Shown piece by piece: positions 1 to 9,347 of a stretch of DNA of 64,000 bases (position 1 is its first letter; each line of letters starts with the position of its first letter). The stretch comes from an uncultured Oscillibacter sp. (GTDB lineage: Bacteria; Bacillota; Clostridia; Oscillospirales; Oscillospiraceae): assembly GCA_905234565.1 (NCBI GenBank), contig CAJOHW010000003.1, positions 1 to 64,000 of the forward strand, in the 5' to 3' direction. The notes under the pieces are model-generated. The model saw nothing but the letters and a program-made list of their open reading frames with translations, did not search any database and was not told where the DNA came from. The translations under genes and the position numbers were made by a program.

Positions 1-382
1 TGTAGTTCCTGTAAAGCCAGATAGAAAAGTTCCAAGAAAAGCTGCGAGAAAGGTCAAATATCACCACAATAAAAAGTCAAATGTTTGATTGTTCTTCCTT
101 TCCACTTTCTGGACCTTTCTACGCAACCCGCCCCTTAAGTTGTTGACAGTGCTTGTAATCCTGGAAGAAGATGGTACAATCTAAAGGACCGGGCCCTCCG
201 TGACAGGGTGTTTGCGCAAGTCCTTAAGCGGGCCTGCCGGGACCCTGTCCAACTGGAACCGGAGAAAAAAGAGGACGCAATCAACCTCATGGACAGGCAA
301 TCCGCTTTTTGGCCTTGTGCGGGGCGGGAATGTGTGGTAAAATCGGGAAAGTGCGGGAAACTTGACGGAGGAGGGACAGAGC

Positions 383-544
383 ATGACGGAAACCGGAAGA
401 ATCGAACGAAAGCCAACGTATGACCCGGAGGACTGGAAGGCTGTCGGAAAACTCAAAGAGTATGTGGAGGGGCTGGAGTTTTCGTTTGGGAAATGGGCGT
501 ACTCGCACCCTTATGTCCTGTTGTACTATACTTATGAGCGATAA
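383..544 (+). CDS. small hypothetical protein (53 aa)
   Basis: ATG at 383 preceded by GGAGG; MTETGRIERKPTYDPEDWKAVGKLKEYVEG...; 3' end runs into dispersed repeat copy A. Confidence 0.3.
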   Translation: MTETGRIERKPTYDPEDWKAVGKLKEYVEGLEFSFGKWAYSHPYVLLYYTYER

Positions 545-605
545 GATTTACCTTCCGTTGCCGTGCCAGTGACCTAAAATGCGGAAAATCTTAAAGAGCG
601 AGAGT
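527..605 (+). repeat. dispersed ~80-bp imperfect-palindrome element, copy A
   Basis: tatacttatgagcgataagatttacc...gttgccgtgccagtgacctaaaatgcgg...cttaaagagcgagagta; shares core and ends with copies at 31.1, 32.3, 36.4, 50.2 and 55.2 kb. Confidence 0.8.
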
Positions 606-708
606 ACAAACAGCACTTCTGCGGTGGTTTTGGACCATACCACCCGGCGGCTGTATCAGTGGACAGTACGCTGGAAACGTATTTGCAGGAATTTTGGAGG
701 AATCGGAC

Positions 709-1026
709 ATGAGGTATTCCCACGTTGTCTCCTGCTGTTGCAGCAACGGCCTTGGCAGCTCTATGATTGTCTCCATGAACGTGCGGAGCGTTTTGAACAG
801 TATGGGGCTTGCCGAAATCACCGTACGCCATATCCCCCTGTCCGACGCCAGCGCGTCCCCGGAGGATTTGTTTGTGGTGGGGCTGGACCTTGCCCCGCAG
901 ATGCGGGGCTTCCGCCGCGTTGTTGTGCTCCACGACCTGATCAGCCGGAAGGAGTTGGAGCAGAAACTCCGGGCGGCCTTTGAGAAACTTGAGAAAAATG
1001 ACAAGGAGGCCTTCCGTATCTCTTGA
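709..1026 (+). CDS. PTS system IIB component (ascorbate/lactose-type fold), stand-alone
   Basis: MRYSHVVSCCCSNGLGSSMIVSMNV... Cys/P-loop-like motif, paralogous to 5252..5557; RBS ggagga upstream of ATG 709. Confidence 0.8.
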   Translation: MRYSHVVSCCCSNGLGSSMIVSMNVRSVLNSMGLAEITVRHIPLSDASASPEDLFVVGLDLAPQMRGFRRVVVLHDLISRKELEQKLRAAFEKLEKNDKEAFRIS

Positions 1027-1045
1027 TACGGAAGGCCCTATCTTT
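1008..1045. terminator. bidirectional hairpin terminator between convergent genes
   Basis: GGCCTTCCGTATC-TCTT-GATACGGAAGGCC; overlaps the IIB stop codon. Confidence 0.75.
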
Positions 1046-3107
1046 ATTCTTTTTCAAGTTTCTTCTGAAGATAGTCCAGCACTTCCAAAACGGTCTTTGT
1101 GCCGCACAGATCGGGGATGGTCTGCAGGTCGCTGAACAGGGCCAAAACATCGTTGAGAATTTGAATATGCCGGGTCTGATCCTCAGCGGACAGCGCCAGA
1201 AACACCCGGACCGGCCTCCCGTTGCCCAGGGTCACCGGCTCACGGCAGATGGTCATGGCGGCGTCAATTTTTTTCACGCCGTCCCTGGGCTGGGCGTGGG
1301 CCAGCACCAGGCCGTCTGTCAGGATCATGTACTGCTGTCTGTCCCGCTGGGCGGCGACGATGGCCTCCACATAGTGTTCCGTAATGGAGTCGTCCAGCAG
1401 CAGGGGACGGCAGCTCCACCGAATGGCCTCCTCCCAGTCCACGCTCCGGCTGAGAAACTGGATGTGAGACGGGAGCAGAACCTGCATCAGTCCGGAACCG
1501 TAGTTGGATTTAGGCAGTTCCGCGCTGGCAAGACCCATAAAATAGTTTTGGATGTCCTGGGAGAAGGCGGGCAGCGCCTCCTCCGGGACATATTTTTTCG
1601 CAATCCGCAGAATGTCGTCCGCCCGCCCCTGGGCCGCCGGACCGGAGCCCAGACAGCGGCGGAGGATGGCGATCTTGTCCATATCCGTGAGAATGGGGTT
1701 CACCTGAATCAGATTTTTCTCCCCGGGAATGGGGACGGTGGAGATCAGCACGTCGAAGTTTTCGTCGGAGGAAAACCTGCTCAGGGGACAGATCTCCACG
1801 TCACTGGCCTGGGGCACCAGGAGGCGCACCTCCTGCCGGATGAGATTGCTGGCCCCCACGCCGTTGGGGCACACCACCAGGATACGGAAACTGCGCTCCT
1901 GACTGGAAAGCGGCGTCAAAATGCCCCCGAAGTGGAGGGCCAGATAGGCGATCTCCGAATCCGAGATATGCAGTCCCGTCTCATCGCTGATCCGCAGAAA
2001 GGCGGCTTTCGTCAGATCAAAGATCTCCTTGTACTGGGACTGAATGTGGTCCAGCATGGGATTCCCGATCTGAATGCCGTAGCGGTAGCGGTAGAGAGAG
2101 GTTTTCATATGAGCGGCCAGGGCGTCTAAAAATTCCGGACGGTCTATACAGGAGACTCCAGTGATCTCCTCGAAACTGTACGCCAGTTTCCGGGCAATGT
2201 CCGCCGCCTGGGTGTCATCCTCTAAAAACAGAGGCTGTACCTGCAGGTGGGAGCCCAGCAGATGGAGGGCCAGATAAATCTGCTCCTGGGGCTCCAGTTC
2301 CGGGAAAGCCTCACTGACCAGGCGGTACTCCTTTGTCCTGGTGATGATCTCCTGGTCCGTGGCGGAGAACGAAAACCGTTCGGACCGTCTGCGCCTCCCG
2401 GCGGACGGCGGCGCGCTGCCCTGGTCCTGCTGATGGACCAGGGAGGACACCAGAGCCGCCAGGGTCGGCAGAATCCCGCTGATGTACTCCGTCTGCAAGG
2501 CAGTCTCCACCCGCTTCAGCCGCAGATGATACTCGTCCACCACCGCCCGCTGTTCCGGGGAAAAGATGGTCTCCGTAAAATACGCCATGAACTGGGGATA
2601 GTACAGGCAAAACAGAGCCCTGGCCCGGACAGGGTCCCCCTGAATGCGGTAGCCCTCCTTCACCACATAGCGAAGCGTCAGATTGTCCTTTTTCAGATGG
2701 ACGCCCAGGTTTTTCAGGTCATTCACCGCCGTGTTTCGGCTGACCACGCACCACTCCATGAAATCCTCCGTGAACACGGGCCGGGAGGACAGAATGATGC
2801 CGCAGATAATCAGCCGCTCCCGCTCTATGGGGGTGAACAGGCGCAGGGGGTTCTCCCCGTCATGGAAGAGAATCTGCTGAATCCGATAGGCCTGCCCGCT
2901 GGTGACGGAGATGCCCTTTGCCCGGTCCCGCAGCAGTTTGGGCAGGGCATGGGCGGACAGCCAGTCGTCAATCTTCTCTAAATCGTAGTAGGCGCTTCTC
3001 CTGGAAATGCCGAACTGTTCGGTGACAGCGCTGACGCGGACCGGCCCGTTTGCGTAGAGGATCACTTTGAGCAAATCCACGCACCGCCGTTCCAATGGGT
3101 AATCCAT
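1044..3107 (-). CDS. BglG/MtlR-type transcriptional regulator with PRD, PTS IIB-like and IIA domains
   Basis: MDYPLERRCVDLLKVILYANGPVRVSAVTEQFGISRRSAYYDLEKI HTH, PRDs, CPNGVGAS IIB-like motif, C-terminal IIA; divergent from the PTS operon. Confidence 0.85.
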   Translation of the reverse strand: MDYPLERRCVDLLKVILYANGPVRVSAVTEQFGISRRSAYYDLEKIDDWLSAHALPKLLRDRAKGISVTSGQAYRIQQILFHDGENPLRLFTPIERERLIICGIILSSRPVFTEDFMEWCVVSRNTAVNDLKNLGVHLKKDNLTLRYVVKEGYRIQGDPVRARALFCLYYPQFMAYFTETIFSPEQRAVVDEYHLRLKRVETALQTEYISGILPTLAALVSSLVHQQDQGSAPPSAGRRRRSERFSFSATDQEIITRTKEYRLVSEAFPELEPQEQIYLALHLLGSHLQVQPLFLEDDTQAADIARKLAYSFEEITGVSCIDRPEFLDALAAHMKTSLYRYRYGIQIGNPMLDHIQSQYKEIFDLTKAAFLRISDETGLHISDSEIAYLALHFGGILTPLSSQERSFRILVVCPNGVGASNLIRQEVRLLVPQASDVEICPLSRFSSDENFDVLISTVPIPGEKNLIQVNPILTDMDKIAILRRCLGSGPAAQGRADDILRIAKKYVPEEALPAFSQDIQNYFMGLASAELPKSNYGSGLMQVLLPSHIQFLSRSVDWEEAIRWSCRPLLLDDSITEHYVEAIVAAQRDRQQYMILTDGLVLAHAQPRDGVKKIDAAMTICREPVTLGNGRPVRVFLALSAEDQTRHIQILNDVLALFSDLQTIPDLCGTKTVLEVLDYLQKKLEKE

Positions 3108-3307
3108 CACGCCCTCCCCTTCCTGTCCGAATACAAGTTTCGCAACGTCCAGTATACCCACAGAAACCGGAAAAAACAATTCCAAATGCTTGCACATTTC
3201 CGTGCAGACATCTGGTCTTGTATCCGGGCCGCGGACGGGGTAAGATAGGCCCATGGAACCGAAAAACAGCGGACACGTAAAGCAAACGCGGGAGAGGAGG
3301 AACCCCT

Positions 3308-3763
3308 ATGATTGAGAAACTGCTGAAAGAGGAGAACTGCCGGATTGTGGAGGGCGTCAAGGACTGGAAGGACGCGGTATACGTCTCTCTGGAACCGCTG
3401 ATCCGGCAGGGGTACTGCACGGAGGACTATGTCCAGGCGGTCTATGACGCCACCGCCGAGTTTGGCCCCTACTACGTGGTGACGGACAACATGGCCCTGA
3501 TTCACGCCTCCAACAAGGTGGGCGTCAACCAGACGCAGATGGCGGTGACGGTGCTGAAGAACCCGATCCAGTTCAGCGAGGACGGGCCGGAGGTACGGAT
3601 CCTCATTGCCCTGGCCGCCGTGGACGGCAGCAGCCATGTGGACGGCATGGCGGCCACCATGGAGCTCTTTGGCGACGACGACAAGTCCGAGGACATCCTG
3701 GCCGCGCCGGACGGAAAGGCGATTCACGAGCTGTTCCTCCGCTACGGCGGAAATCCGGAATAA
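3308..3763 (+). CDS. PTS sugar transporter IIA (ascorbate-type)
   Basis: VTDNMALIHASNKVGVNQTQMAVTVLKNPI IIA active-site context. Confidence 0.85.
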   Translation: MIEKLLKEENCRIVEGVKDWKDAVYVSLEPLIRQGYCTEDYVQAVYDATAEFGPYYVVTDNMALIHASNKVGVNQTQMAVTVLKNPIQFSEDGPEVRILIALAAVDGSSHVDGMAATMELFGDDDKSEDILAAPDGKAIHELFLRYGGNPE

Positions 3764-3796
3764 CCTCAGCGGTGATTTGGAAAGGAGAGAAAAGTC

Positions 3797-5227
3797 ATGT
3801 TAGCGTTTCTCATCAATATCCTGTCCACGCCAGCGATGCTGGTGGGACTGCTGGCCTTGGTGGGCCTGCTCCTCCAGAAGAAGCCGGTGGAGGAGATCGT
3901 CAAGGGCACGGTCAAGTGCATTGTGGGTTTCCTGGTACTGAGCGCAGGCTCCAGTTTTCTGCAAAGCGGTTCCCTGTTGGCCTTCGGCGATGTGTTCAAC
4001 TACGCTTTCCAAATGCAGGGTGTGGTTCCCAACAATGAGGCCATCGTGTCCTTCGCCCTTCAGGACTTTGGCACGGATACGGCGTATGTTATGGCCCTGG
4101 GCATGGTGCTGAACATCGTCCTGGCCCGGTTCTCCCGGCTGAAGTACATCTTCCTTACAGGACACCACACGTTGTATATGGCGGCTATGATTGCGGTGCT
4201 CCTGCACATCGGCGGGCTGACGGGCTTCCCCCTCTGGCTTTCCGGCGGCTGTCTGCTGGCCTTTATCTCCGCCGCCTCTCCCGCCTACTGCGCGCCCACC
4301 ATGGAGAAGATTGTGGAGACCAACGAACTGGGCCTGGGACACTTCGGTGGCCTGGGGTACTGGTTCTCCGCCCAATGCGCCAAGCTCTTCGCAAAGGACA
4401 AAGATAAGACCACCGAGGACATCGAGTTCCCCCAGCGGCTCACCTTCCTGCGGGACACCACCGTCTCCATCGGCATCACCATGATTCTCTTCTTCCTCAT
4501 CGTCACCGCCATTGCCGTGGCCAAGGGGATTTTGAATGAGGATCCCCAGGCGGTGCTGGCCAGCTATCCCAATCTGGGCGGACTGCTGAATGTGGGCGCG
4601 GAAACCCATACCCACTGGGCTGTCTGGGCCTTGACCTGCGGCCTGAGCTTCTCCGGCGGCGTGTATATCATCCTCAGCGGCGTGCGGCTCATCGTCAGTG
4701 AGATTGTTCCGGCCTTCCGGGGCATTGCGGAGAAACTGGTTCCCGGCGCGGTGCCCGCCATTGACTGCCCCGTGGTGTTCCCCTACGCCCCCAACGCCGT
4801 GCTGATTGGCTTCCTGGTGTCCTTCGTGGGCGGCATCGTGGGCCTGGTCGTTCTCTCCTTCTGGAACTCCGGCATCGCGCCGGTTGCCCTGATTCTCCCC
4901 GGTGTAGTGCCCCACTTCTTCTGCGGCGCGGTGGCCGGGGTGTACGGCAACGCGGAGGGCGGCTTGAAAGGCTGCGTGTTCGGCTCCTTTATGCACGGCC
5001 TGCTCATCACCTTCCTGCCGGCCATCTGTATGCCCGTCATGAGCGCTCTGAACTTCTCCAACTGCACCTTCTCCGACGCGGACTTCTCCTGGATGGGCAT
5101 CGTCTTCGGCAACGCCGCCCAGCATATTCAGGGCCTGCCTCTGATGATTCTGTGCGTCCTGGTGTTCCTGGCTCCTGTGGTTTACAACTATGTCGCTCCG
5201 AAAAAAACTCCCGCTGCGGCGGAATAA
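3797..5227 (+). CDS. PTS ascorbate-type IIC (UlaA/SgaT family)
   Basis: polytopic membrane protein; LAFLINILSTPAMLVGLLALVGLLLQKKPVEEIVKGTVKCIVGFLVLSAG typical of UlaA. Confidence 0.88.
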   Translation: MLAFLINILSTPAMLVGLLALVGLLLQKKPVEEIVKGTVKCIVGFLVLSAGSSFLQSGSLLAFGDVFNYAFQMQGVVPNNEAIVSFALQDFGTDTAYVMALGMVLNIVLARFSRLKYIFLTGHHTLYMAAMIAVLLHIGGLTGFPLWLSGGCLLAFISAASPAYCAPTMEKIVETNELGLGHFGGLGYWFSAQCAKLFAKDKDKTTEDIEFPQRLTFLRDTTVSIGITMILFFLIVTAIAVAKGILNEDPQAVLASYPNLGGLLNVGAETHTHWAVWALTCGLSFSGGVYIILSGVRLIVSEIVPAFRGIAEKLVPGAVPAIDCPVVFPYAPNAVLIGFLVSFVGGIVGLVVLSFWNSGIAPVALILPGVVPHFFCGAVAGVYGNAEGGLKGCVFGSFMHGLLITFLPAICMPVMSALNFSNCTFSDADFSWMGIVFGNAAQHIQGLPLMILCVLVFLAPVVYNYVAPKKTPAAAE

Positions 5228-5251
5228 GTTTCTGAAAGGCAAGGGATTGAC

Positions 5252-5557
5252 ATGAAAGAAATTCGTAAGGTAATGTGCTGCTGCGGTCAGGGTCTGGGCA
5301 GCTCCATGATGGTGGAGATGAACATCCAGAAGGCCCTGGTGAAACTGGGCAAGGAGGGCGTCACGGCTGGACACACCTCTCTGTCCGAGATCAACCCGGA
5401 GGCCGCGGACCTGTTCGTGGTGGGCCGGGACCTGGCTCCCCAGCTGAAGAAGTATCCCCGGGTGATTGTCCTCAAGAAGATTATGTCCATGGCGGAACTG
5501 ACCGAAAAGCTGGAAAAGGCCTTCGCCGAGGAGTCCGACACCTTCTTCATTGAGTAA
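5252..5557 (+). CDS. PTS ascorbate-type IIB
   Basis: MKEIRKVMCCCGQGLGSSMMVEMNIQKAL; directly downstream of IIC. Confidence 0.88.
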   Translation: MKEIRKVMCCCGQGLGSSMMVEMNIQKALVKLGKEGVTAGHTSLSEINPEAADLFVVGRDLAPQLKKYPRVIVLKKIMSMAELTEKLEKAFAEESDTFFIE

Positions 5558-5593
5558 AGAGAAACAGTCTCCCTGTCCGGACTCCCTCCCTTT

Positions 5594-5622
5594 GGCCCCC
5601 GCCTCTTTTCGAGGCGGGGGCC
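5594..5622. terminator. strong GC hairpin after the PTS operon
   Basis: GGCCCCCGCCTC-TTTTC-GAGGCGGGGGCC; weak T tract. Confidence 0.5.
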
Positions 5623-5910
5623 CAGTTTGACGCGGCGGAACAGCCGCTTCATGAGGCGAAAAGAAATCGACGCCTCCGGGTCCGGAACGGGTGTCTCAGC
5701 ATCTCTTTGCGCAGCTTTTCCTATTTGCGCATTTGGGAAGGCCCAGCCGTCCTGAAAAACTTCCCTCCGCCTCTTGTATTTTGTTCCTCCGCATTATATA
5801 ATGAGCCTGCTCTCGAAGGAAGTACAGTGCGCGGGCTGTGCGGCAGATTTTTCGCCGGACAAGGCGTTTTGCCGCAGGAATACTTGGTGTATTTCAAGGA
5901 GGAGACGCAT

Positions 5911-8460
5911 ATGAAAACGCTGAAACTGGCAGACGGCCTCTGGTGGAACGGGATCCTGGACCCGGATCTCCGGGTGTTTGACATCGTCATGCGGACTGAG
6001 TTTGGAACCACCTATAACTCCTACGTCTTAAAAGGGAGCGAAAAAACCGCCCTCTTTGAGACCAACAAGCTGAAATTCTGGGACGCGTACCAGGACGCCC
6101 TCAGCGCCGTCACAGATATCCGGAGCATTGACTATATCGTCATGAACCACACGGAACCGGATCACGCCGGAACCGTGGAGAAAGTGCTGGAATTGAATCC
6201 CCGGGCCGTGGTGGTGGGCACCTCCACCGCCATCAGCTTCCTGAAGGAGATCGTCAACCACGATTTCAACAGCCGCGCCGTGAAAGACGGGGATACCCTG
6301 TCCCTGGGGGAAAAGACCCTGCGGTTCATGATCCTCCCCCAGCTCCACTGGCCTGATACCATGTATACCTATGTGGAGGAGGACGGGATTCTCTTCACCT
6401 GCGATTCTTTTGGCAGCCATTACAGCCATGAGGGAATCCTCCGCTCCACCGTTACGGATACGGAGGGCTATCTCCGGGCCACAAAGTACTACTTTGATAA
6501 CATCATCGGGCCCTTCCGGATCCCCTTCATGAACGACGCCCTGGACCGGATCAAAGACCTGAACCTCCGCATGATCTGCACCGGCCACGGCCCCGTACAC
6601 GACAGCCATATCGACGAGATTCTGGCCCTGTACCGGCAGTGGTGCGCGGTGCCGCCGAGGCGGGAGAAGAAGCTGGTGGTGATCCCCTATGTGAACGCCT
6701 ACGGCTATACCGGCCAGCTGGCGGAGCGCATCGGCGCGGGGATTCTGGACGCGGCAGGCGGTCAGGCGGAAGTGCGCTTCCACGACATGGTGACTTCCGA
6801 CGCGGGGGAAGTGGCGGCGGAACTGGCCGCGTCGGACGCCTTCCTGCTGGGGACGCCCACCATCCTTGGCGAGGCCCTGGCCCCCATTTGGAATCTGACA
6901 TTGTCCCTGTTCCCGCCGGTACACGGAGGGAAACTGGCCAGCGCCTTTGGCAGTTACGGCTGGAGCGGCGAGGGAGTACCCCACATCATTGAGCGTCTCC
7001 GCCAGCTTCGCATGATCGTGCCGGATCAGGGCTTCCGGGTACGGCTGAAACCCAGTGAGACCCAGCTGCTGGACGCCTATGAGTACGGCTATGGCTTCGG
7101 ACGCAGGCTGATGAAGGGAAAGCCGGAACATCAGATCTTAGGAAAGAGCAAGGGAACCCGCTCCCTGGTGAAATGTCTGGTGTGCGGCGCGATTTTCGAC
7201 TCCTCCATGGACACCTGCCCCGTGTGCGGCGTGGGAAGCGATAAGTTTGTCCCTGTGGAGGATACCTCCACCAGTTTCCGCAAGGATACGGAGGAGCGGT
7301 TCGTGATTCTCGGCGGCGGACCGGGGGCCCATTTCGCGGCGGAGGCCATCCGTGCCCGGAACGAAACGGCAAAGATCCAAATCCTTACGGCGGAGAGCTG
7401 CCTGCCCTACAACCGGCCCATGCTGACGAAAGTCCTCTTGCAGGATCTCTCCGGAAACCGTCTGGCCATTGAAAACCCGGCCTGGTACCAGGAGCGGAAC
7501 ATCGAGCTGGTGTTTGGCACCACCGTGCAGTCCATCGACACGGCGGCAAAACAGGTGCTGTGCGACAAGGGAACCTTTGCCTATGACAAGCTGATTTACG
7601 CCCTGGGAGCCCGGTGCTTTGTGGTACCCATTCCCGGCGCGGACAAGCCCCACGTGGTCTCCGTGCGCTCCATCGCCGACTGTGAAAAGGTCCAGGCCAT
7701 CGCCAGGAACGCCAAACGGGCCGTTGTCATCGGCGGCGGGGTCATGGGGCTGGAAAGCGGCTGGGATCTGAAGAAAGGCGGGCTGGACGTGACGGTGCTG
7801 GAAACCGCCCCGGGCCTCCTGCCCCGGCAGCTGGACGACGCCGCCTCCGCCATGCTTCAGGCGGCCTGTGAAAAAGCGGGGGTCCATGTGGTGACGGGGG
7901 CGAAAATCGCGGAAATCGCCGACGACGCCGTGATTCTCGCGGACGGTACCCGATATCCCGCGGAACTGGTCATTATGTCCACGGGAATGCGGGGCAACAT
8001 CGCCGTGGGACAGGCGGCGGGCCTAAAGACAAACATTCTGATTCAAATCGATGCCCACTGCGCCACCAGCGCCCCGGACGTGTGGGCCTGCGGCGACTGC
8101 ACAGAGTTCCACGGACAGCCCCATGGGTTCTGGGCCCAGGCAGCGGAGACAGGCCGTGTGGCGGGAGCCAACGCGGCGGGGGAGGACATCACCTTCCAGC
8201 CCATGGGCAGCGCCATGTCGATTCAGGCCATGGATACCGCCATCTTTGCCCTGGGAACCAACGGCAAAGCCGGTCCCAGCGAACTGGAACCCAATCTCCG
8301 CACGGTGGAGATCCGGGACGAGCAGCGGGGGAATTATGAGAAGTACTACTTCCGCAAGAGCCGTCTGGCAGGCGTCATTCTCATTGGCGACACGTCGAAA
8401 ATGGCGGCCATGACAAAGGCGCTGGAAGAGGAAGCGTCCTTCAGCGATATCTTCCAATAA
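5911..8460 (+). CDS. flavodiiron protein / rubredoxin / NAD(P)H:rubredoxin oxidoreductase fusion
   Basis: MNHTEPDHAGT (metallo-beta-lactamase-like diiron domain), flavodoxin domain, CLVCGAIFD...CPVCGVGSD rubredoxin, then FAD/NAD domain VILGGGPGAHFAAEAIRA and VVIGGGVMGLESG; ATG 5911 preceded by aaggagg. Confidence 0.92.
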   Translation: MKTLKLADGLWWNGILDPDLRVFDIVMRTEFGTTYNSYVLKGSEKTALFETNKLKFWDAYQDALSAVTDIRSIDYIVMNHTEPDHAGTVEKVLELNPRAVVVGTSTAISFLKEIVNHDFNSRAVKDGDTLSLGEKTLRFMILPQLHWPDTMYTYVEEDGILFTCDSFGSHYSHEGILRSTVTDTEGYLRATKYYFDNIIGPFRIPFMNDALDRIKDLNLRMICTGHGPVHDSHIDEILALYRQWCAVPPRREKKLVVIPYVNAYGYTGQLAERIGAGILDAAGGQAEVRFHDMVTSDAGEVAAELAASDAFLLGTPTILGEALAPIWNLTLSLFPPVHGGKLASAFGSYGWSGEGVPHIIERLRQLRMIVPDQGFRVRLKPSETQLLDAYEYGYGFGRRLMKGKPEHQILGKSKGTRSLVKCLVCGAIFDSSMDTCPVCGVGSDKFVPVEDTSTSFRKDTEERFVILGGGPGAHFAAEAIRARNETAKIQILTAESCLPYNRPMLTKVLLQDLSGNRLAIENPAWYQERNIELVFGTTVQSIDTAAKQVLCDKGTFAYDKLIYALGARCFVVPIPGADKPHVVSVRSIADCEKVQAIARNAKRAVVIGGGVMGLESGWDLKKGGLDVTVLETAPGLLPRQLDDAASAMLQAACEKAGVHVVTGAKIAEIADDAVILADGTRYPAELVIMSTGMRGNIAVGQAAGLKTNILIQIDAHCATSAPDVWACGDCTEFHGQPHGFWAQAAETGRVAGANAAGEDITFQPMGSAMSIQAMDTAIFALGTNGKAGPSELEPNLRTVEIRDEQRGNYEKYYFRKSRLAGVILIGDTSKMAAMTKALEEEASFSDIFQ

Positions 8461-8488
8461 AAATTCACAGTTCTGGGAGAAAACAAGC

Positions 8489-9088
8489 ATGGATCTGACC
8501 GCATTTCATTGGACCAGAGAGCCGGGAAACTTCACCATTCAGGAAAACAGCGTTGCGATTACAACGCTTCCGCATACCGATCTCTGGCAGCGCACCTATT
8601 ATCATTTCCGCAATGACAACGCGCCTGTTTTCCAGATGGAGACCGAGGAACCGTATTTCAGCTTCGTGGTAAAGACCAATTTTGAGGAGAGCCACCACCG
8701 TTTTGACCAGTGCGGCGTGGTGCTGTATCTGGACAGCGAAAACTGGCTGAAAGGGTCCGTGGAGTATGAAAATGGGGAATTTCAGCATCTTGGCAGCGTC
8801 GTGACAAACCATGGCTGGTCCGACTGGGCCACCACGGAGATTCCGGCCCATGTGAAAACCATGTGGTACCGTCTGAGCAGACGGCAGGACGATTACCGCA
8901 TCGAATGTTCCGAGGACGGCGTTCGGTACCGTCAAATGCGGATCTGCCACCTGCATGAGGGAAAGGACAGAATCCGGTTTGGCATTTACGCCTGTTCGCC
9001 GGAGGACTCCTCCTTTACGGCGGTTTTTACCGATATGCAAATGACGGAGTGCGCCTGGAAGGCCCACGACGGACAACAGCCGGATTGA
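8489..9088 (+). CDS. DUF1349-type (concanavalin-like) protein
   Basis: FDQCGVVLYLDSENWLKGSVEYENGEFQHLGSVVTNHGWSDWA pattern. Confidence 0.75.
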   Translation: MDLTAFHWTREPGNFTIQENSVAITTLPHTDLWQRTYYHFRNDNAPVFQMETEEPYFSFVVKTNFEESHHRFDQCGVVLYLDSENWLKGSVEYENGEFQHLGSVVTNHGWSDWATTEIPAHVKTMWYRLSRRQDDYRIECSEDGVRYRQMRICHLHEGKDRIRFGIYACSPEDSSFTAVFTDMQMTECAWKAHDGQQPD

Positions 9089-9102
9089 AAATGAAAAAAC
9101 GG

Positions 9103-9140
9103 GCTGTCCCATCAGAAAGATGGGACAGCACGTTTTTGTT
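9103..9140. terminator. bidirectional intrinsic terminator
   Basis: gCTGTCCCATCagaaaGATGGGACAGcacgtttttg, with A tract on the other side. Confidence 0.85.
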
Positions 9141-9141
9141 T

Positions 9142-9288
9142 TTACCGGATCTCCGCGCCGTCGCCCTTCAAAACGCGCTTGCGCTTGTACAGCCCACCCG
9201 GACCAGCTGTCTCCGCCGCCCGGACGGGTGCCAGCAGCGCGAAAAGCAGGCAGAGCGCCAGCGCGGTTTTTTCCCAGCGTCTCTTCAT
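9142..9288 (-). CDS. small secreted peptide precursor (48 aa, unknown function)
   Basis: MKRRWEKTALALCLLFALLAPVRAAETAGPGGLYKRKRVLKGDGAEIR*; GGAGGATTCCCTC before ATG; signal peptide with ARA/AxA-like site; ends at a terminator. Confidence 0.5.
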   Translation of the reverse strand: MKRRWEKTALALCLLFALLAPVRAAETAGPGGLYKRKRVLKGDGAEIR

Positions 9289-9347
9289 GAGGGAATCCTC
9301 CTGTGATATATTTATTTATGTTTATTTGAGAGGTTGGGATAGCACCC

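Noticed and set aside
1023-2129. 368-aa plus-strand ORF
   Set aside because: Antisense to the PRD regulator, which has clear domains.
3800-5374. 524-aa minus-strand ORF
   Set aside because: Antisense to PTS IIC; His/Gln/Gly-rich shadow translation.
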